Source: Kitagawia praeruptora
Lineage: Eukaryota > Streptophyta > Magnoliopsida > Apiales > Apiaceae
Reading direction: 5' to 3'
DNA: 64,000 nucleotides
Assembly (NCBI GenBank): GCA_037693485.1
Contig: CM075352.1
Coordinates: 70,868,001-70,932,000, forward strand
A program made the translations under genes and the position numbers. The notes under the pieces were generated by a model. The model saw only the letters and a list, made by a program, of their open reading frames with translations, was not told where the DNA came from and searched no databases. Shown here one piece after another: positions 44,315-54,348 of this stretch (the first letter of the stretch is position 1; each line of letters starts with the position of its first letter).

Positions 44315-45605
44315 TGTTAGTCACAGAGACATGCCTGTTTAACTCTAATAACAAGCCTAATTGTTTGTAATGCTTTGCATTACTTACATGACCTCTTAAC
44401 TGAGGGAACCTCTAGTTGTAGAGTTTCCACCTGTTCTGTACTTGAAGTAGGCATCAAGTCCTAGTTGTGTAACTGTACTTATATAGTCAAGAATAATGCT
44501 TGAAAGAAGTTCCAAGGTTCATGCCTCAAGCAAGAAGATGAAGACTGTCAAATAAATCACAGTTGGGATTTGAAGAAATGAAGAATTTGCCTAAGTACCA
44601 ATTCGAGAAGTAGTTTTGTCTATTCGAGAAGTCCAGCATTCGAGAAGTCAGGGATTCGATATCTCAAGACACTATTCGATATCTCTGAATACACTGTTCG
44701 ATATCTCATTCGATATCTCAGAGATTCGACATGTCTACTGCTCTATTCGAGAACTCAAGAAGTCAACAAGTCAAAGTGGTATTCGAGCTCTCAAGGAGTC
44801 AACAAGTCAAAGTTCCATTCGATATCTCAAGGACTCAGAAAGCTATTCGATATCTCAGGGATTCGACATGTCAAATGCTCTATTCGACAACTCAAGGACT
44901 CCCAGAGAAAAGAGCTATTCGAGAAGTGATTCGATATGTCATATAACAGTATTCGAGAACTTAGAGTTATCGATCAAGTCAATCCTAGTTCTCGAATCAC
45001 TTACTTAGTCACTTCTCGAATACATTCTTAGAGACAAAATACTGAAGAAATTGTACAAGTCAGAAGCCTGCAACAAGCCAATGCACTTTATGGACCACAA
45101 TATGTAATGTGCTCTGGAAAGCCTACAAGGAAGCTTGGAGAGATATAGAAGAGACAAAAGGGCTAAAGAAGTGGATCTGAACAGGCTTTGCAAAGTCAAA
45201 TCTGTAACCGTTTGGACACTTACTCAAAAAGGATAGACAGACTAGAAAGTAATTTGTTCAGCTACCTTATTTGCAGTAAGTAGGTTATATCCATGTTCTA
45301 TAAGGATACAGCCTCACTTCCTTAGTTGTTAACTTTTGAGGAGTCAAGTTTTTCATACATTGTAAGTCATATCTCTCTGAGAAAAACGAAGCTGAGAATA
45401 CTATCATTTGTATTCACAGATTGTAGCAACCTTTATCTAATACAATATTAGATTAAAGTGATATCGTGTCTTGTGTTGTTTTTATCCGCACTCATATCCT
45501 TGTACACACAAACACCTATCTTTCTACTTAGACTCAAGAATAAGAAAAGTTCAAGAATCCATTCACCCCCCCTCTGTATTCTTTTACTGTATTCAATACT
45601 CAACA
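44315..45605 (+). repeat. SIRE-C 3' LTR
   Basis: 1291 bp with the canonical TGTTAGTCAC start and CTCAACA end. It carries one extra 11-bp unit (TTCGATATCTC-type) near 44700 relative to the 5' LTR. Confidence 0.92.
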
Positions 45606-45610
45606 CAGAC

Positions 45611-46767
45611 CATACCTCTACTTTTTACGATGGAGAGGCTGTTTCCGTGAAGACCCCCGGCTTAATGCGCAACAAAATAGTGTGTGTTCTTATACAAAGA
45701 TGATTACGAATGGGAAAGTACTCAGTCGAACCTTGGCCCATGGCCTGGACCTCATGGGACTTACCTAAGCAGTCATTGGAAACTCATCTCCTGATATATG
45801 TCGGCTCGGAGCAACACACCCTGCCAAAAAAAGACTAAACCACAAGCAACAAACAGTCAAATATAAAAAGCTAAATGGGACAACCCAACTCTACGACAAA
45901 GCTAAACGGGACAACCCAACTCTCAGACTCTCAACAACAGAACCACCACCTAAAAGAGAATCCACCACTCTGATACGACGCCTCCAGGTGGACCTGTCAG
46001 TTGTCATGGTCTCGTTTAGGTTTAAGTCCTTCAAATCTAACCTTAGTTGCTCCTCCCAAGTTCTCCTCGGTCTACCTCTCCTTCTCACCCCTACGACCGA
46101 AATACTCTCTACCCTCCTTAGTGGAGCCGTAGCCTACCTCCTGCGGACGTGACCGAACCATCTCAATCTCCCTTCCCGAACTTTCTCAGAAATAGGCGTA
46201 ACTTCTAACTCATTCCGGAAAACAACATTCGGAATTCTATCCATCATAGTGCGCCCACACGACCAACGCAACATTCTCATTTCAGCCGCTTCCAACTTGC
46301 TCTTCAGCGCTTTCTTCCCCGCCCAGCATCCAGAACCATACAACATCGCAGGTCTGATCGCAGCTCTATAGAATTTACCCTTCAATTTTAAAGGGACTTT
46401 CCTGTCGCACAGCACTCCTGACGCTGCTCTCCATCTTAGCCACCCAGCCTTGATACGATGGGTTACGTCACCCTCCACCTCTCCTTCCTTCTGAATGATA
46501 GAACCCAAATACTTGAACTTGTCCGTGCGAGGAACAGTCTGATCTCCAATCATAACCTCAACCCCTTCCTCGATGGACTCACCACTGAAGTTACACTAGA
46601 GATATTTGGTCTTAGACCGGCTCACACGCAGGCCTTGGGATTCCAAATTAGATCTCAATAATTCCAACTTTGCATTCACCTCCCCCCTCGACTACGCCAC
46701 CAACACAATGTCATCAGCAAAAAGCATGCACCAAGGGACGTCATCTTGGATCCCCCGCGAAATGACA
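45611..46767 (-). pseudogene. RTE LINE: RT C-terminal part and 3' UTR
   Basis: On the minus strand, from the solo LTR boundary, the frame gives DVPWCMLFADDIVLV, the RT catalytic FADD box of RTE elements. An in-frame TAG (46692-46694) follows, then the thumb-like region and the conserved C-terminus (YLGSIIQKEG, MLYGSGCW, LRWFGHVRRR, RRGRPRRTW). The last coding part near 45900 leads into the 3' UTR, which is cut by SIRE-C at 45606. The frame shows at least one stop and shifts near 46130, so it is dead. Confidence 0.85.
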
Positions 46768-49700
46768 TGTGACGCCCCCAGATCCGGGGTCGGGAATCTA
46801 GGCGCTCACGGTCCATTTTCCATTGTTAACATACTTGCTCTTGCACATAATGAATATAACAGCAATCGACCCCACAATAAACTCACACCGCACACACTCA
46901 CACACACACAAGTTAGAGTCTCAGAAACGTCATACACTTGATTGAGCAAAAGTAACAGTTTTAGAGTTATTACAAACCGAATTAAATAGTATTTATGCTA
47001 CCAACAACACTTCTACATGAAGCGGTGTTAGCGGCTTGAATGTTTGTTGCGGTACACTGCCTTGCACAGGTCATACTTATAAATAAAGCGTACTAATAAA
47101 AGTTGCAAACCAATCCGGCTAATGTGGCCTACCGGTGGGATCTCAACTGCTGCCTGGGGTCTAGTCACCTGCTTTCGGACAGTCTGACGGGGTCTTGCCA
47201 TTTCGCTTAACTGTTGTGTTTGCAATTTTAAAAACAAGCAAGAGTGAGCAACTATAGCTCAGCAAGATATATATAAGATAAGCAGTGTTAACCTTTATTT
47301 AATTTAGAAAACATTAAGCTTGATTATACCAAATAGTATAGAATCATCTTTCATCTTTGAACTATCGCAAGGGTACACCAACACGTGCCCTTGTTTGAAA
47401 ATAATCTTGCAGTTCTAGATACCGCATGAAGTCAATATTTTTCTTACCAAAAATAACACTCTCGGCAACTTGGCACTTAGGCCTAAGAAGCAGTGTCTGA
47501 GTGTTTTTCCAAAGTGGAGGATGGGACTTGAAGAAAACATAAAACCTGACAGGGATTGACGATGATCAGTCGCCACATCCAAGTCCAATAATCTGCGGGT
47601 CTTTTCTACTAGTAGAAGGATGGAAACTACATCCGTAACTACCCTCGGGTGAAAACTACATCCGTAATCACCCTCGATGAAAACTACATCCGTAATCATC
47701 CTTCGGCAACACCTGGGCCGGAATAATAATTGATGGACCGCCTGGCTCACGGCCGCTTACACATCCCGAGAATCGTTCGTCAACGATTCCCACACCTGCC
47801 AGAGTCCCCTTTTTCTTTTCTTTTCAAAACTTGTTTTGATTGAAAATCGAGTAGTTGAGGTCCGACATCAGTCGACCGATAATTCTTAAAAAAAACGTGC
47901 AAGGAAGTAAAACCTGACCGGGGGTTTTCGAAAATGTTTTGGGTTCGAAAGAATTCGAGTTTGAAAACGCTAAAGGTATCTTGGATTAGTTTTGTCTTTA
48001 AAATAATGAACGATAATTAATAAATAATATTTTTAGATTTAATGTATAAACAATTAGTAAAATAATTATTTAATTAAAATAAGCTTTGAATCCAAGATAG
48101 ATAATTTTGAGTATTTTTAACAACGTAAAAATAATAAATACGTAAGTATACGATACTTCCTGAATGACCTTTCGGGCTTTCATAATTTAATCACGATACA
48201 ATAATATACCGCTCCCCGGTCAATAGTATATTTGGACCGCTACGACCTCTATTGCTAGAGTCGTTGTCCGAAGAAACATTTTCATTCTAAGTTCAAGGGT
48301 GTACAAACACATATGCATATATCTCAAACTTCAACATAATCTCATAAAGCATAAGCACGTAATACGTTTGGAAGTACAAACACAACAGTGAAAATCCATA
48401 TGTATAAGTTTCGAAAAGTAAACTTTCCTTGGTAAGGTAGGGGTGGTCGAGCTTGCGGAGTGGAATGAAGATCTATACATAACCAATATTCGCTCGTTAG
48501 TACCTTAACAATACCTCTTAATCACAAGTTTTAGAGAATACATACTAACTTAATGACTCCGTCCTATGACTCTCTAGCCCTCCTATAGGTCCATGCCATC
48601 ACTCGATCACGCTCGTCACTTATTTGACTCAATTTGCTTATCACATTCGAAGCATAATGATTCCTCCTTAAAACCATATCAAACTAACTTCCCTTAGGAC
48701 TTTTTCACTTGCGCGCACTTTACTCTAACATTTTTATAAAATTGAAAAATACATATTTTAATCCAATTCTTTCGGGATAACCTTTAACACTGCAAAATCT
48801 AGCTTTACTAAAATTTTCACAAGGGTTACATGATTTTTATGGGTCTAAAGGGGGTTCACAAGTGGACCATATAGTGCAGTCCGGATTCCAGAACCACTCT
48901 TCACTTCTCGGGTCATAACTCAAAATCTATACATCACCTAGTCATGAACCTTATATTTATGAAAACTACATTCAAATACCTTTCTAACCATGGGTATTAG
49001 GCCCTCGGGAGACAAGTTTAAGGGGTTCAAAAACCTACTGCAATGCAGTACATACTCCCAGAATTTTTACACATTACTCATCCTTACTCAAACCTTCAAG
49101 AACTCCACTTATACATCATACCCACCATCAAAACCACCAAGACATGACTCTCTAGCATACAAGGGGTTACATACTCTAAGTACAAGCTTTAAAATCATCA
49201 TAACAAGCACATAACTTCAAGATCTCACCATCTATAACTCATACTACCAAGATGTACACTAATACTTGTAGATCTAACATTATAAATCATAAACAATCCA
49301 TGACTAAGAGTGGTTAGGGTTTTATACCTTCTTGAGTATCTAGGAACCTTGAATGAGCTTTGTAATCTCTAAGAACACTTGGATGAGCTCCTACAACCCT
49401 TAATCCTTCAAGATCTAAAAGATGACAACTTTGGTTAACACTCATCCAATCCTTCAACAATTTTTATCTCAAGATTCAATGGATGAAATGCTATGAAATT
49501 GATACCATACCTCTATTATAATGTAAGGAAGCCCTAGGATTTTTGCTTGGATTTTTAGGTAAGGAAAAGATGGAGAGAAAATCTCTCTTCTCCTCCTCTT
49601 CTTGCTTCGGCCGAGAGCTTCAATGGGGGGGGGGGTGTTTTCTTTTTGTTTGTGTTTGAAATGAATTAAAAGGGATGAGTGATATGTATTATTGTGGGGG

Positions 49701-50275
49701 TTAGATAAGGTTCACATGTTGCCAAGCTAGGGGTCTAGGTTGTCTCCCCATGCCCTATTGTCCCCTAGGTTGCAACACCCATCACCCATGACACTATTCA
49801 CTTCTACTTTATGCTTTTCTAGTGTCTTTTCCTAACTACTTAGTTACATGACACTTGCATGCAATATCCTTTCCTTGTATTATTATTCCTCCACCAATGG
49901 TTATCACTTAGTCCTTAATTCATATCGTATCATAATTAATTACTCGTAATAATATTTTGTCGCGTAGAGATTTCACTTGTAATGCTTTAAGAACTTAATT
50001 GGGTAAATCCTTTAAATATCCACAACTCCTTGTCATAATCTCTTGAAATCTCCTAATACTCTAATAATCCTCATGTCCCAAGTTTATATAACTCTTAGTA
50101 GCAGTAGTCCTCTTGCCTTCAACAATTTTCCCTTTTTCTTACACAGTGAATATAATAACATAAAATTTCAGATAATCAACTCCATTACATAACATAGGTG
50201 ACTCAAAGGGTCCCTAATTCACAATATCATAAACTTTTACACATTTAAAATATTACAAAAATCAGGGTTCTTACA
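46768..50275 (+). mobile_element. Solo LTR of a Ty3/gypsy-type element, 3508 bp
   Basis: A single TG...CA unit, starting TGTGACGCCCCCAGATC and ending GGGTTCTTACA, with a TGACA duplication at 46763-46767 and 50276-50280. No ORF longer than about 110 codons and no internal LTR pair is seen, so it is best read as the product of LTR-LTR recombination. The terminal sequence and long LTR suit a chromovirus (Tekay/Del) LTR, from memory. A complete non-autonomous element with unusual ends is the alternative. It contains a G-run at 49626-49638 and CGGTCCG-rich blocks. Confidence 0.75.
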
Positions 50276-50617
50276 TGACATCTAATATTAGAGCGAAAAT
50301 GAGCGGGCTTAGGGCCGACCCCTGGTGTAACCTTATCCCAACCGGGAAATAGTGGGTATCACCCACTGGTGTCCTAACGCAAGTCATAGCTTGAGAGTAC
50401 ATGTCTTGGATCGCCCTAACGTACAATATTGACACCCTCCTCTCTTCTAGGCTCCTCCAAATAACATCACGTGGGATGCTATCATACGCTTTCTCAAGGT
50501 CAATGAACACCATATGCAGGTCCTTACACCTTTCTCTAAACTTCTCCATAAGGCGACAGACGAGATGAATAGCCTCGGTCGTTGATCTCCCGGGCATGAA
50601 ACCAAATTGGTTCTCTG
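50276..50617 (-). pseudogene. RTE LINE: RT motif A and B part (5' end of the truncated copy)
   Basis: On the minus strand the frame starts ENQFGFMPGRST, then holds MVFIDLEKAYD (motif A with the first catalytic Asp) and HQGSALSPLIFALILD (motif B). It reaches the solo LTR boundary and continues in frame beyond 46767 with the FADD box. Upstream of about 50617 the similarity ends at the right terminus of the host Stowaway. Confidence 0.85.
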
Positions 50618-50717
50618 ATATTGATGGACAACTAAAATGGGATGAAGGGAGTACTATTCTTAATAAATTAAAATTATTTCTTTATTCTAGAATCTTTGTG
50701 ATACTAAAATAGTTATA

Positions 50718-50945
50718 CTCCCTCCATCCCAATTTACATGTCTCTTTTCTAAAAAACACATATAAGATAAAGGTTAGTTGAATAATATTTTCCAACTAAT
50801 ACCCTTAATTAATACATTGAAAAATGACAATAATGTTAAATTTGAAATAAAGTTAAATTTTGGATACAATAAATATAGAGATAAGTTTGGAAAATTAACT
50901 TAATTTGTATTGAAAAAAGAAAAGGGACATTTGGGACTGAGGGAG
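50718..50945. mobile_element. Stowaway MITE, 228 bp
   Basis: Termini CTCCCTCCATCCCAATTTAC on the left and complement CTCCCTCAGTCCCAAATGTC on the right, with TA at 50716-50717 and 50946-50947. It is non-coding and separate from the Stowaway that hosts the nest, which ends 65 bp to the left. Confidence 0.88.
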
Positions 50946-50947
50946 TA

Positions 50948-51236
50948 TGGTTCTGTATTTTAGCAATGCCCGCGGTTAATGTTTATGCAATATGCATTAC
51001 AGATTTGCCGTTGCTCTAACAGATCTTACATTTACGTATGTACTTACTTACCAATATAGCACATGCATTACATTCAAAATTATATAAAATTTTATATAAT
51101 TATGATTTTTTGTTTGTAATATTTGAATGTATATATACATTTTAAGTTAAAACAATTAAAATTTTGTAAGTAATTTAGCAAAAAAAAAAAATGTAAGTTG
51201 TAAATCATGTAAATATGATCAAATGGCAAATATAAC
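50948..51236. other. AT-rich spacer
   Basis: No ORF. The last 32 bp (ATCATGTAAATATGATCAAA and ATGGCAAATATAAC) are repeated almost exactly at 54351-54384, on the far side of the next two elements. Confidence 0.4.
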
Positions 51237-51705
51237 TGGCCATATTTTTGGCATGTCTAATAATCTCCCAAATTTCTAATAATTATTAATTCAGATTAAT
51301 AATTATAACTTAATCGCTAAGTTTTATCCTCTCCCTGAAACGAGAAAAGAATCAATCTCATTCAATTAATGATAGAAAATATCTTCAAACGATATTCTTC
51401 AAATCAGGAAGATATCACAGCGATAAGATTAAATCAGATAAAATCAGTAATTACCCAGATTAACGGAGTTTATCCCTAAAGTCTCTAAGGGATAGACACA
51501 AATCAATTTCACAGAACTGCGTTGGCTTGATCCTTATAAATATAAGGTACGCAGCCATCTTGAAAAAAGATCCGATACACGAGACAAATCGAGATACCTC
51601 TCAAGTCCAGCCCCAAACATCCAAAATCTCAAATCCCCCTATTTTCATAGTTCCGTTATTCCAGCAATCTCCGAAATTTGTTATCACCAAATTCCTCCGT
51701 TAACA
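51237..51705 (+). repeat. Left LTR of the non-autonomous element
   Basis: 469 bp, TGGCCATATT to CCGTTAACA, with a clear TATAAATA (51535-51542). It is about twice as long as the surviving part of the right LTR. Confidence 0.65.
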
Positions 51706-51739
51706 ATTGGCGCTAGAATGAGGGGATTATTTTTTGATT

Positions 51740-51913
51740 ATGGAGGACAATCAATTCATACGCATGGGGGGTTATCTTGACGCTAGACAGGAGGGCATAT
51801 ATTTTTTGATTGTGGAGGACAATCAATTCATACGCATGGGGGATTATTATGGATCTGGAGCTGCTTTAATGGAGGAGATAAGCGGTGGAGGCGGCGGCTC
51901 TATTCCGAATTAA
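51740..51913 (+). CDS. Short ORF after the primer site (57 residues)
   Basis: ATG at 51740, stop at 51911-51913. It contains the phrase VEDNQFIRMG (first copy MEDNQFIRMG) twice because about 45 bp are directly repeated (51728-51772 and 51796-51845). It ends in a Gly-rich GGGGGS. No domain is recognised. It could be a relic of a gag start or a chance ORF. Confidence 0.3.
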   Translation: MEDNQFIRMGGYLDARQEGIYFLIVEDNQFIRMGDYYGSGAALMEEISGGGGGSIPN

Positions 51914-52330
51914 GATAAGTTTTCTTATGATTTTGTCCATACAAATCTGTTATCTTATAAAAATTCGTAGTAGATTCATTACATGTTTGATTTTGATGAT
52001 TTTTAATGATTCGTAAAGCTTGTTAAATTGCCTATAACTTTCGTTCTTTGAGTTTTCTCAGATTATATCTCGATCTATTCTCGAAATCACAAAATAAAAT
52101 CAGATCTCGTTTTTTCAGCATCGAGAAGCAGCTCAACAGACGTTTTATTTGATTCCCGATTCGTTATAAGTCCGTTTTTTATGAGCCATATATCATCGGA
52201 AAGATATTTTTGTTATCTACAACTTTCGTGTGTTGTGTGTTTCCATTAAAAATCGTTTAGAAGGTCAAAAAGGCCAAAAACAGATCTGGGCAGAATTTGA
52301 ATTGTGAAGATTTTCAAGATTTTAGGTGTT
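51914..52330 (+). other. Internal spacer of the non-autonomous element
   Basis: Non-coding DNA between the short ORF and the tandem array. Nothing else is recognisable. Confidence 0.4.
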
Positions 52331-52349
52331 ATCTTCGTGTTACATGATT

Positions 52350-52850
52350 TTGAAGGGCTCTTATTCGAAGAGTTTAATATTTTGGAAGGTCCTCCTTTGT
52401 GGGGGTAATATTTTGGAAGACTCTTAATTGAAGAGTTTATTATTTTAGAAGGCCCTCTTTTGTGTGGTTAATATTTTGGAAGGTCCTCCTTTGTGAGGGT
52501 AATATTTTGGAAGGTCCTCCTTTGTGGGGATAATATTTTGGAAGACCCTCTTTTTTAGGGATAAATTTTGAAGGCTCTTATTCGAAAAGTTTATTATTTT
52601 AGAAGGCCCTCCTTTGCATGGGTAATATTTTGGAAGACTCTTATTCGAAGAGTTGATTATTTTCTAGAAGACCCTTCAAGTGTTGCTGATATTTTTTGGA
52701 AAAATTTTGGGATATTGATATGGCTTTGGAAGATGACCTCCTCTAAGGAGGGTCTCCTTTATTTTTGTGTTAGACGACCTCCTCTAAGGAGGGTCTTCAT
52801 AATTTATTTAAAAGACGATCTTCTCTAAGGAGAGTTTTAGTGAAAATGAA
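52350..52850 (+). repeat. Degenerate tandem array of small hairpins
   Basis: Repeated units of about 35-65 bp such as GGAAGACTCTTATTCGAAGAGTT and GGAAGGTCCTCCTTTGTGGGG separated by AATATTTT. The later ones (CCTCCTCTAAGGAGG) form short stem-loops with 5-6 bp stems. Confidence 0.6.
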
Positions 52851-52858
52851 GAGAACTT

Positions 52859-53345
52859 TGGAAAATCCACCTCCTGTGAGGAGGGATATTTCTGGAATAG
52901 GGAACGACCTCCTTTGAGGAGGGTATCCCAAATTATTAAAGTCCTTGTAAAAACCGTACTTCCGGGGGGGGATGTCCGTACTTCCGGCGCCTCATCAAGG
53001 CACGAGCTTCGGAAAATCCACCTCCTGTGAGGAGGGATATTTCTGGAATGAGGAACGACCTCCTTTGAGGAGGGTATCCCAAATTATTAAATCCTTGCAA
53101 AAACCGTACTTCCGGGAGGGATGTCCGTACTTCCGGCCCCTCATCAAGGTTCGAGCTTCGAAAAATCCACCTCCTGTGAGGAGGGTATTTCTGAACTAAA
53201 AACTGATCTCCTTTGAGGAGAGTACCCTAAATTATCAAAATCCTTGCAAAAACCGTACTTCCGGGGGGATGTCCGTACTTCCGGCGTCTCATCAAGGTTC
53301 GAGCTTCAGAAAATCCACCTCCTGCGAGGAGGGATATCTCTAAAG
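52859..53345 (+). repeat. Tandem repeat, about 150-bp unit, three copies plus a partial fourth
   Basis: Units start at GAAAATCCAC near 52861, 53012, 53161 and 53309 (spacings 151, 149 and 148). Each unit has CCTCCTGTGAGGAGG, then CCTCCTTTGAGGAGG or a close variant, then two CCGTACTTCCGG boxes 10-14 bp apart, then CTCATCAAGG. The first two are perfect 5-bp-stem hairpins. Confidence 0.8.
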
Positions 53346-53758
53346 CATTTATGGAAATTCTGGTGGATATGACCTTCTTTGAGGAGGATATTTTCCGGAA
53401 TACGTTATGGAAACTCTAGAATACGTCCTTCTTTGAGGAGGGTATTTCGGAGTGCTTAATGGAGGATATTTCTTCGAATATTTGCTTTTCAGGGTATTGC
53501 TCGGAAAGCTTTGCACGACTCTGCGAATAATGCTTGGATGGCTCTCCAAGATACATTCTCTCACACCTACAAAACTTATTATTTACATATCGCATATTGT
53601 CTTATTTACATCTACATGCATATTACGGGCACCTAGGTGCTCCATATTTTTTTACTAATCTTCCTCTCCTAGTTGTTTTAGTGACTCAAGAAATTTGGAA
53701 GATCGAAGCATGCTTAGTTCTCCACTGCAGCAAGCTACATTAAAGAACTGGGGGTAGT

Positions 53759-53986
53759 TGTTATGCCATATTTTTGGCATGTCTAATAATCTCCCAAATT
53801 TCTAATAATTATTAATTATTAATTCAGATTAATAATTATAACTTAATCGCTAAGTTTTATCCTCTCCCTGAAACGAGGAAAGAATCAATCTCAATCAATT
53901 AATGATAGAAAATATCTTCAAACGATATTCTTCAAATCAGGAAGATATCACAGCGATAAGATTAAATCAGATAAAATCAGTAATTA
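53759..53986 (+). repeat. Truncated right LTR of the non-autonomous element
   Basis: 228 bp matching the first half of the left LTR, with an extra TTAATTA in the AT stretch. It stops at CAGTAATTA, where the left LTR goes on with CCCAGATTAACGG. The right half and any target duplication are missing. Confidence 0.7.
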
Positions 53987-54345
53987 TACAACCATACATA
54001 CCCCTTAGCTAAAAGTGTAACGGAAATACCATAAATAAAGATTATGGAGAATTTGTAAAAATATTTCATCTCCAACGGGATATAACTGTTAGCTAAAATT
54101 TTAGATAATCTCATCATATTGCCTATATTTGTGGAACATGTAGTAAAACTCCACATCATCAGTTACCATATTATAATAATATATTCTATTTTTAACAACT
54201 TGAAATAATGAAAACATACCATTTTTAAATTATAGCCAATCAATATAGCCAACTACATTGGAGTTAAACACCTTACAGATTCAACAAATAAATTTTACAT
54301 AATCATTATTTTATATCATTTTAGTCAATATCATTGAAGATGCTC
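53987..54345. repeat. GAGCATCTC-family MITE, left end missing
   Basis: The right end (complement GAGCATCTTCAATGATATTG, then TAA at 54346-54348) and interior phrases such as CAATATAGCCAACTACATTGG match the copies at 4425-6054. The left GAGCATC terminus is absent at the junction with the broken LTR. Confidence 0.55.
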
Positions 54346-54348
54346 TAA

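Larger units (their letters stand above)
31501..45605 (+). mobile_element. SIRE-C: Sirevirus-like Ty1/copia retrotransposon, 14,105 bp, degenerate
   Basis: Plus-strand element with a CAGAC duplication at 31496-31500 and 45606-45610, inserted in the 3' UTR of the RTE. The order is: LTR, primer site (TGGTATCAGAGA at 32782), gag, pol, an 840-bp interval, ORF3 of about 4.8 kb, polypurine tract, LTR. The LTRs differ by about 30 substitutions and an 11-bp indel by eye, roughly 2%, so it is older than SIRE-A and SIRE-B. All three genes carry frameshifts or stops. Confidence 0.92.
31416..50617 (-). mobile_element. RTE-type LINE, 5'-truncated, split by SIRE-C and a solo LTR
   Basis: Non-LTR element on the minus strand in three parts: about 50276-50617, 45606-46767 and about 31416-31500. 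It begins inside the RT gene, so it is 5' truncated. The 3' end is a GGTTT-type simple repeat at 31425-31442 (plus-strand AAACC units), as RTE tails often are. The block CCCGCTTGGAGCAGGGTCTG at 31458 and the mirrored GAAGACCCCCGGC at 45649 belong to its 3' UTR. A clear target duplication was not found (GATTTGATT near 31411 against GATATTGAT near 50618 is only suggestive). Confidence 0.8.
6061..50651. mobile_element. Stowaway MITE hosting the whole 44-kb nest
   Basis: The left end TTATCTTCGTCCCATTTTAG (6061 on) and the complement of the right end, CTCCCTTCATCCCATTTTAG (up to 50651), match as Stowaway termini. Both continue with TTGTCC, and TA lies outside at 6059-6060 and 50652-50653. The parts left after removing all inserts are about 6061-6196, 31335-31415 and 50618-50651, roughly 250 bp, a normal Stowaway size. 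The alternative is two unrelated halves of the same family. The equal 13-base offset to the CCCATTTTAG block on both sides favours one element. Confidence 0.6.
51237..53986 (+). mobile_element. Non-autonomous LTR element (TRIM/LARD-like), right LTR truncated
   Basis: The left LTR (51237-51705) and part of a right LTR (53759-53986) share GCCATATTTTTGGCATGTC and the following 220 bp. TTGGCGCTAGAATGAGGGG follows the left LTR, a primer-site-like sequence of Ty3/gypsy type. AACTGGGGGTAGT before the right LTR is a polypurine tract. There is no gag or pol. The interior has a 57-codon ORF, spacer DNA and a hairpin-rich tandem array. Confidence 0.65.

Noticed and set aside
46768..50275. A complete LTR element with internal genes
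   Set aside because: No LTR pair, primer site or coding region was found between the TG and CA ends. A solo LTR fits better.
52350..53345. CRISPR-like array
   Set aside because: The repeats are longer, contiguous and variable, without unique spacers of constant size, and lie in an LTR element of a plant genome.
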